From: Hippophae tibetana
Lineage: Eukaryota; Streptophyta; Magnoliopsida; Rosales; Elaeagnaceae
Direction: 5' to 3'
Length of the DNA: 64,000 nucleotides
NCBI GenBank assembly: GCA_037013495.1
Contig: CM072811.1
Coordinates: 12,281,190-12,345,189 of the forward strand
In this document: positions 57,863 to 64,000 of the stretch, piece by piece
How the letters are laid out: each line of letters opens with the position of its first letter
How positions within the stretch are numbered: position 1 is the first letter of the stretch
The notes under the pieces: model-generated
Seen by the model: the letters and a program-made list of their open reading frames with translations, nothing else
The model's database searches: none
Told to the model about the DNA's origin: nothing
Program-made: the position numbers and the translations under genes

Positions 57863-60859
57863 ATGGGAGATGCTGAAGATAGGCGGAAAAAGATGAAAGA
57901 ATATACAATGCCAATCATTGGCAATGTAACTTCCGGTATCCAATTACAAGAGGCTGCAAGGAATTATGAATTGAAAAAGATTCATTATTCTTTGTTGCCT
58001 TCCTTTTACGGTATCCCTAATGAAGACCCTTTGCATTTCATTCAAGAATTCTATGCTATTGTCCAAACCTTTCCACTACATGCAATTAATGAAGATCAAC
58101 TTAGGATGAGGTGTTTTCCTTACACTCTCAAAGATAAAGCTTGGTCATGGTTCATTACTCTACAGTCAGGTTCTCTTAAAACTTGGGAGGTAGTCTATGA
58201 AATTTTTATGGGTAGGTTCTATTCCCATCAAAAGACTGTTGATCTAAGAACAAAGATAGCAAAATTTTCTCAAATGAATGAAGAGCCCTTTCATGAAGCT
58301 TGGGAACGATTCAAACTCCTTTTCATTCAATGTCAAAATCATAGCTTTCCCTTACAGCTACAAAACCAATTCTTTTATGATGGATTGACACTACAGAGTC
58401 AATACATGGTTGATAATGCTGCTGGAGGTGCTGTAGGAGAAAAGACCGCAGAGGAAACCTATAATCTTTATGAGCTGTTGGGTTCTAATTCCCAACAAAG
58501 AGGTGGTAGAAGGAAAGCAAAGGTCAATGAAGTCGGCTCTGATAATGAGATAACCTTGCAACTTGCTGAATTGACTAAACAAGTGAAATTCCTCACTTCC
58601 CACCAAATTTCAAATCAAGAGGTATGTGAAGTGTGTTGTTCAATTGGGCATGGTACTCATAATTGTTCAAATACTTGTGATTCTAGTGTCGATGCCATAG
58701 AGGAAGTTCAATCTTTTCAAAGGTATCATCCAAACACCTATAATCACCCAGCCTACACCCAATATCCAACACTAAGGTCAGATAACAACCACCCTTACCC
58801 ACCAAGCCAATCTTTTAAGCCAACCTTAGAAGATAGCTTGAATGCTTTTATTCAAGTTAGTCGTGACAACCAATTGATGACTAATCAAAGGTTGAACACC
58901 ATGGAGGCTTCGGTTAAAAGGATTGAATCTAAAGTTGGGCAACTGGCTGAACAAATGCAAAAGAAAGAACCAGGAAATTTGCCCAGTCAACCAGAACAAG
59001 CAAAGGATGTTAGAACCCTTCGAAGTGGTAAGGTAGTCAATACCAGTTTACCTGAAATCTCTAACAATCTACCTTGTAGTTCAGGTAACAAAGAAGGCGA
59101 TACTCTAATCTCACAAAAAGGAGAAACAAGTGTTAAACTTAACAAGCCTTCTGAAAAACTCATTGGGGGGTCATCTCACACCCCCAAAATTCAAAAGACA
59201 ACAGAACCACACCAGATACAAGTACCTTTTCCCCACCGGTTGAAAGAATCCAAACAAGATAAGCAATTCAATGATCTTTTTAATATGCTCTCTAAAGTAA
59301 ATATCAATTTACCATTATTAGAAGTGATCATGAATGTGCCCTCATATGCCAAATTTTTCAAAGAGTTGAACACTAAGAAAAGGAGGTATGAACTGAATGA
59401 ACGAGTAGTAGTATCAGAAATTTCTAGCGCTGTACTTCAGCACAAACTACCCCCTAAGTTGAAAGACCCTGGAAGTTTTATTATAAACATAACTATGGGG
59501 GATAGGAAGGTTGCTAAAGCAATGCTTGATTTAGGTGCTAGTATAAATTTGATGCCCTACTCTATATTCTTACAACTCAATCTAGGGGATTTAAAACCCA
59601 CAACTATGTCCCTTCAACTTGCAGATAGATCTCTTAAATATCCAGAGGGAATAGTTGAGGATGTTTTGGTACAGGTAGACAAACTGATAATACCTGTTGA
59701 CTTTGTGGTTCTGGATATGCAAGAAAATCCAGCATTGGACAGAGAGCACACAATATTGCTTGGTAGACCATTTATGGCAACTACTAAAACTATTATTGAT
59801 GTCCAAGATGGAAATTTGACAATGACAGTCTTAGGAGAGACTGTTCATTTTAAAGTTTTTGATTCTTCACCTTTCCCTTCTATTTCTCCCATCGATGAAA
59901 TATTCGATGTTGATCCTTTGGATAATCTTGTCCAAAACACCTTTTTCCGAACCAGAATAGAAGACAAGCTTGAAACCGTTCTTACACTTGAAAAGGTTGA
60001 AGAAGATTTAGATGAGGAAATAAAGGGGTACCTTGAACAACTAGACAATAATGAAGTGATGACAAAATCTAGTACACCTTTAAATCTACCCAGTTCTTCA
60101 TCTATTAAAGAGGCCAATCCACCTGAACTTGAACTCAAAGTCTTACCTGAGCACTTAAAATATGTGTTTTTGGGAGAGGGAGAAACTTATCCAGTGATAA
60201 TTTCTTCAACCTTGACCAAACCACAAGAAAAGGAACTCATCAAAGTGCTTAAACAGTTTAAGAAATCTATAGGTTGGAGTATAAAGGATATAAGAGGCAT
60301 TAGTCCAACAATGTGTATGCATAAGATCAACTTGGAGGATGGTGCTAAACCTGTACGAGAGGCCCAAAGAAGACTAAACCCAAACATGCAAGAGGTAGTT
60401 AAAAAGGAAATTCTTAAATTATTAGAAGAAGGGATTATCTATCCTATTGCGGATAGTAAGTGGGTTAGTCCAGTGCATGTGGTACCAAAGAAATCTGGGA
60501 TAACAGTTGTTAAGAATGACAAAAGTGAATTAGTGCCCACTAGAATAATCACTGGATGGAGAATGTGTATAGATTTTAGGAAACTAAATTTATATACGAA
60601 AAAGGATCACTTTCCTCTTCCATTCATTGATCAAATGTTGGAAAGATTAGCTGGGCACGAATTTTACTGTTTTTTTGGATGGACTGTCTGGATATTATCA
60701 AGTACCCATAGCACCAGAAGATCAGGAAAAGACCACATTTACATGTCCTTTTGGGACATTTGCTTTTCGCAGAATGCCATTTGGGTTATGCAATGCCCCT
60801 GCCACGTTCCAGAGATGCATGATATCCATTTTCTCGGACATGGTGGAAAAATTCATTGA
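57863..60859 (+). CDS. gag2-protease-RT (N-terminal part) polyprotein
   Basis: 998 codons from ATG 57863. Capsid domain about residues 30-210; CCHC knuckle at 255-268 ([14 protein letters not shown], all four ligands present); linker; aspartic protease about 535-650 with active site LDLGAS at 555-560 and ILLGRPF at 631-637; acidic linker to 820; RT fingers from about 829 ([27 protein letters not shown]). At about residue 937 an extra T in a T7 run (about 60669-60675) shifts the frame; the last ~60 residues are out of frame. The continuation is the next CDS. Element B has no such run, so this is a simple indel. Confidence 0.95.
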   Translation: MGDAEDRRKKMKEYTMPIIGNVTSGIQLQEAARNYELKKIHYSLLPSFYGIPNEDPLHFIQEFYAIVQTFPLHAINEDQLRMRCFPYTLKDKAWSWFITLQSGSLKTWEVVYEIFMGRFYSHQKTVDLRTKIAKFSQMNEEPFHEAWERFKLLFIQCQNHSFPLQLQNQFFYDGLTLQSQYMVDNAAGGAVGEKTAEETYNLYELLGSNSQQRGGRRKAKVNEVGSDNEITLQLAELTKQVKFLTSHQISNQEVCEVCCSIGHGTHNCSNTCDSSVDAIEEVQSFQRYHPNTYNHPAYTQYPTLRSDNNHPYPPSQSFKPTLEDSLNAFIQVSRDNQLMTNQRLNTMEASVKRIESKVGQLAEQMQKKEPGNLPSQPEQAKDVRTLRSGKVVNTSLPEISNNLPCSSGNKEGDTLISQKGETSVKLNKPSEKLIGGSSHTPKIQKTTEPHQIQVPFPHRLKESKQDKQFNDLFNMLSKVNINLPLLEVIMNVPSYAKFFKELNTKKRRYELNERVVVSEISSAVLQHKLPPKLKDPGSFIINITMGDRKVAKAMLDLGASINLMPYSIFLQLNLGDLKPTTMSLQLADRSLKYPEGIVEDVLVQVDKLIIPVDFVVLDMQENPALDREHTILLGRPFMATTKTIIDVQDGNLTMTVLGETVHFKVFDSSPFPSISPIDEIFDVDPLDNLVQNTFFRTRIEDKLETVLTLEKVEEDLDEEIKGYLEQLDNNEVMTKSSTPLNLPSSSSIKEANPPELELKVLPEHLKYVFLGEGETYPVIISSTLTKPQEKELIKVLKQFKKSIGWSIKDIRGISPTMCMHKINLEDGAKPVREAQRRLNPNMQEVVKKEILKLLEEGIIYPIADSKWVSPVHVVPKKSGITVVKNDKSELVPTRIITGWRMCIDFRKLNLYTKKDHFPLPFIDQMLERLAGHEFYCFFGWTVWILSSTHSTRRSGKDHIYMSFWDICFSQNAIWVMQCPCHVPEMHDIHFLGHGGKIH

Positions 60860-63035
60860 GATTTTCATGGACGATTTCTCTGTCTTTGGGAACTCATTTG
60901 ATGATTGCTTACATAAATTGACTTTGGTTTTAGAAAGATGCATTGAATGCAATCTAACCCTTAGTTGGGAGAAAAGTCATTTTATGGTTCAACAAGGGAT
61001 AGTTTTAGGACATATAATTTCAAACAAGGGTATTGAAGTTGATAAAGCAAAAGTTGAATTGATATCCAAACTACCTCCCCCTACATCTGTGAAGGGGATA
61101 AGAAGCTTCTTGGGACATGCAGGATTCTACAGACGATTTATTAAAGATTTCTCTAAAATAAGTCGTCCATTATGTAGCTTGTTATCCAAAGATGCTGATT
61201 TTGATTTCAACAATGACTGCCTTACTTCCTTTAATACCTTGAAAGATAAACTCACATCTACCCCTGTTATAATGGCACCAAACTGGTCTTTACCCTTTGA
61301 AATAATGTGTGACGCTTCTGATTATGCAATAGGAGCAGTCCTGGGACAAAGAGTGGATAAGCGTTTACATGTTATCTACTATGCTAGCAAAACACTCAAT
61401 GATGCCCAGATGAATTACACCACCACTGAAAAGGAATTCTTGGCTATAGTATTCTCTTTAGACAAATTTCGGTCTTATTTAGTAGGATCTAAAGTGATTG
61501 TGCATTCTGATCATGCTGCTTTAAGATACCTATTAAGTAAACCAAATGCCAAGCCAAGGTTAATCAGGTGGGTCTTACTCTTACAAGAATTTGACCTAGA
61601 AATCAAGGATAAGAAAGGCAGTGAAAACTTAGTAGCTGACCATTTGTCTAGGTTGATTTCTGACTTTAATTCTCTTAAAGATGAGAGTAATGACGATATA
61701 GTTGAAACCTTTCCTGATGAACAGTTATTTTTCATAGGTCCGAACCCATGGTACGCTGATATTGTAAACTATCTTGCCACTGGTGTTTTGCGACCTAACA
61801 CTTCATATCAGGAGAAGAAAAGGTTTTTTAAAACTATTAAGGACTATTTCTGGGATGACCCTTATTTATACAAGATTGGTCAAGATCAAGTCATCCGGAG
61901 ATGTGTACCTGAAGAAGAACATAAGAGCATTCTGACTTTTTGTCATGAACTTCATTGTGGGGGTCATTTTGGAGGTGAAAAGACAGCCCGTAAGATATTA
62001 CAGTCTGGATTCTTTTGGCCCACTCTTTTTAAAGATGCTCATATGTTTTGTGCACAATGTGATAGATGTCAAAGAACAGGAAACATAAGCAAAAGAGATG
62101 AAATGCCTTTGACATCTAATTTAGTTGTTGAACTCTTTGACGTATGGGGGATTGACTTTATGGGTCCTTTTCCCCCATCTAATGGTTTTCAATACATTTT
62201 GGTTGCTGTGGATTATGTGTCCAAGTGGGTAGAAGCTATACCCACCAAAACCAATGATGCTAATGTTGTTGTGAAATTCTTGAAAGATTTCATATTCAGT
62301 AGGTTCGGAACGCCTAGAGCTATAATAAGTGATGGAGGTAGCCATTTTTGTAACAAACTCTTTGATGGAGTACTAAACAAGTACAACATCACACATAAGG
62401 TAGCTACTCCATATCATCCTCAAACTTCCGGTTTAGTGGAAGTAAGTAATAGGCAAATTAAGGGAATACTGGAACGCACTGTGCGTCCCTCAAGGAAGGA
62501 TTGGGCATTTAAGTTAAATGATGCCTTATGGGCATACCGCACCGCTTACAAAACACCTATTGGGATGAGCCCTTACCGGTTACTCTTTGGGAAAGCGTGC
62601 CACCTTCCAGTTGAACTTGAACACAAGGCTTATTGGGCAATTAAAGAGCTAAACATGGATTTAGATAAAGCAGGTGAAAAACGAGTACTCCAGCTTCATG
62701 AGTTGGAAGAAATTAGGAATGAAGCCTATGAGAATGCCAAATTATACAAGGAGCGTACTAAGCGCTATCATGACAAGAGGCTAGTTCCTAAAACTTTTCA
62801 CCCTGGAATGAAAGTTCTTTTATTTAACTCTCGTTTGAGATTGTTTCCAGGAAATCTGAGATCAAGATGGGATGGACCATTCAAAATAGTTCAGGTATCT
62901 GAACATGGAGTGGTAGAACTATTGGACTCCAAGACACAAAAAACGTTCAAAGTTAATGGCCATCGTGTCAAGCCTTATGTAGAAGAACCAAACAACATTG
63001 CTGAAATGGATTGCATTTGGCTGAGTAACCCTTAG
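60675..63035 (+). CDS. RT (remainder)-RNase H-integrase
   Basis: 786 codons in the frame after the indel; it would be translated only as part of the upstream polyprotein, so the first ATG is not a real start. [17 protein letters not shown] at 34-48, catalytic FMDDF 64-68. RNase H: D213 (CDASDY), TEKE 251-254, D279 (HSDH). Integrase: zinc finger H427, H431, C459, C462; core D494, D553, E589, giving the D,D35E spacing exactly. C-terminal [11 protein letters not shown] and [14 protein letters not shown]; no chromodomain. All catalytic residues are present, which suggests a young copy. Confidence 0.95.
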   Translation: MDGLSGYYQVPIAPEDQEKTTFTCPFGTFAFRRMPFGLCNAPATFQRCMISIFSDMVEKFIEIFMDDFSVFGNSFDDCLHKLTLVLERCIECNLTLSWEKSHFMVQQGIVLGHIISNKGIEVDKAKVELISKLPPPTSVKGIRSFLGHAGFYRRFIKDFSKISRPLCSLLSKDADFDFNNDCLTSFNTLKDKLTSTPVIMAPNWSLPFEIMCDASDYAIGAVLGQRVDKRLHVIYYASKTLNDAQMNYTTTEKEFLAIVFSLDKFRSYLVGSKVIVHSDHAALRYLLSKPNAKPRLIRWVLLLQEFDLEIKDKKGSENLVADHLSRLISDFNSLKDESNDDIVETFPDEQLFFIGPNPWYADIVNYLATGVLRPNTSYQEKKRFFKTIKDYFWDDPYLYKIGQDQVIRRCVPEEEHKSILTFCHELHCGGHFGGEKTARKILQSGFFWPTLFKDAHMFCAQCDRCQRTGNISKRDEMPLTSNLVVELFDVWGIDFMGPFPPSNGFQYILVAVDYVSKWVEAIPTKTNDANVVVKFLKDFIFSRFGTPRAIISDGGSHFCNKLFDGVLNKYNITHKVATPYHPQTSGLVEVSNRQIKGILERTVRPSRKDWAFKLNDALWAYRTAYKTPIGMSPYRLLFGKACHLPVELEHKAYWAIKELNMDLDKAGEKRVLQLHELEEIRNEAYENAKLYKERTKRYHDKRLVPKTFHPGMKVLLFNSRLRLFPGNLRSRWDGPFKIVQVSEHGVVELLDSKTQKTFKVNGHRVKPYVEEPNNIAEMDCIWLSNP

Positions 63036-63047
63036 CACCAAAAAGAT

Positions 63048-63096
63048 ACGTCTTGCTAAGACGTTAAACTAACCGCTGGATGGGAGGCAACCCATC
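63048..63096 (+). other. Hairpin pair after the pol stop
   Basis: Hairpin 1: ACGTCTT-GCT-AAGACGT (63048-63064, 7 perfect pairs). Hairpin 2: GATGGG-AGGCAA-CCCATC (63079-63096, 6 perfect pairs). It starts 12 bases after the stop codon. Element B keeps both at 29909-29955. Confidence 0.85.
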
Positions 63097-64000
63097 ATGT
63101 TAAGTAATTTTTTGTTATTTGTTTTATTTACTTAATTTTATTGTTTATTTTAGTTTACTTGTATGTGAATAATTTTTAAAATTGTTAAAACTAAAATATT
63201 TGTTGAGATGTTAGAAGTTCACAGCGATCTGTCTGTATACACTTTAATGATGAATATGATGGATGCACCTGCATTTCTTCATTACTACTTACACATTCTC
63301 AAGAAATAGGTAATCTTTCTCCTCTTTTCTCTTTATCTTTAATTTGCAGTTGTTACATTGAGGACAATATAAGTTCTAGGTTGGGGGTGGTGAAAAGTTA
63401 CCATGCTATATATATAAAAAAAAAATTATCACAAAAATGTATCATTTCTTTAAATCAAATTTAAGTAAATAGTTAAGTCTTTGGTACTGTTAGATTAATT
63501 TTTGAAAACATATCATGAAATATTTTGTAATTATTTTTGATAATTAGTTAGTTTTTGTCATAACTAGTATTTCTTGATAAAATGTGGAAATTATATTAAA
63601 CCCAAAATCGGTGTTTATGAATTTTTTTTAGTGGAGACTGCCCTTGTGAGATATAATTTGAGCCTAATTTCTTTTATTCAGAGTGAAATATATATTTTTT
63701 CTACTCCAAACACATTTCTTATTTATTCAAAAAGTTTAGATGATCTCTATAGGTATTAGCATTGAATGTATGAATTTTTTTCATCTTAATAGAGTATCAT
63801 ATATTTTTGATTATTATTTTTTGTTTAGATTAAACGATTTGAGTAGAAATTGATAGTATATGCTTATATCTCATTCATGCATGACTGCTACAAAAACAAA
63901 AAGACATATCTGGGGTTACCTAAACCAAGATCAAACAGAAAAGCCACAAATTAACCACTCACCAAAATCCAAAAAATGTACAATCTGTACATGGGTTGAC
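63097..64000 (+). other. 3' noncoding region of element A
   Basis: No ORF with recognisable product; the Athila env-like gene is absent so far. Contains the conserved ACATTGAGGACAAT and TTCTAGGTTGGGGGTGG block (63354-63391), also in element B. Polypurine tract and 3' LTR must lie past the window edge. Confidence 0.85.

Larger units (their letters stand above)
53380..64000 (+). mobile_element. Athila-like Ty3/gypsy element A with two gag genes
   Basis: Nearly intact plus-strand element, 5' LTR to 3' noncoding region; the 3' LTR lies beyond the window. Order: LTR, tRNA-Asp primer site, leader with tandem stem-loops, gag1, spacer, gag2-protease-RT-RNase H-integrase, hairpin pair, long 3' noncoding region. 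Lesions seen are one extra T in RT and a small frameshift near the start of gag1. No env-like ORF and no chromodomain. The flank AATAA (53375-53379) is the expected left target duplication. Confidence 0.95.

Noticed and set aside
60660..60680. Programmed frameshift in RT of element A
   Set aside because: It lies inside the RT domain, not at a gag-pol border, and relative B has a different base run and no shift there; an ordinary indel is simpler.
63097..64000. env-like ORF typical of Athila after pol
   Set aside because: Only a 61-codon AT-rich frame (63574-63759) exists, with no signal peptide or transmembrane pattern; a gene further out cannot be excluded.

Overview
This 64 kb window is plant nuclear DNA made almost entirely of nested transposable elements. 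It is AT-rich. I found no host gene, tRNA or rRNA gene, and no CRISPR array. The plant setting follows from Ty3/gypsy elements with an Athila-type primer-binding site (tRNA-Asp-like, TGGCGCCGTTGCCGGGGA), Ty1/copia LTRs, a CACTA-type end and endogenous caulimovirid (plant pararetrovirus) DNA. An angiosperm is likely; the species cannot be told from the sequence.

Layout. 1-12.8 kb: old, mostly minus-strand Athila-like debris (LTRs, gag and protease pieces), a solo-LTR-like insertion carrying six CACGTG G-boxes (4039-6034), and a plus-strand copia LTR plus gag remnant (7.7-9.9 kb). 12.9-29.1 kb: a decayed endogenous pararetrovirus longer than one genome unit, apparently a head-to-tail tandem, with order coat protein, movement protein, protease, RT, RNase H (cavemovirus/solendovirus-like). 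Two minus-strand Ty3/gypsy elements sit in it, each with a 5-bp target duplication: J (17602-20369, in the viral primer-binding site) and G (24553-28972, in the viral RT). 29.1-37.8 kb: minus-strand Athila-like element B, truncated at its 3' end and inserted in the gag of a second Athila-type element, C (37.8-40.9 kb). 40.9-48.9 kb: copia and gypsy LTR pieces, a solo LTR with a TATAT duplication (45673-46996) and a CACTA-type end. 49.0-53.4 kb: minus-strand element H, scrambled by a solo LTR and an inversion. 53.4-64.0 kb: plus-strand element A, nearly intact, inserted in the leader of H, with its 3' LTR beyond the window.

Most interesting point: element A carries two gag genes in tandem. gag1 stands alone upstream; gag2 is fused to protease and RT. 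They are about two-thirds identical at protein level by eye. Independent element H keeps the same gag1-spacer-gag2 order, so this looks like a property of a family. The leader before gag1 holds two tandem stem-loops that differ by compensatory base changes, and the stops of gag1 and of pol are each followed by the same pair of small hairpins. Element B shows a further variant, in which a protease segment from another Athila-like element is joined to the tail of gag1. Gag from A would assemble particles, protease would process the polyprotein, RT/RNase H would copy the RNA from a tRNA-Asp primer, and integrase would insert the cDNA; a single extra T in RT breaks this chain in the copy seen here.
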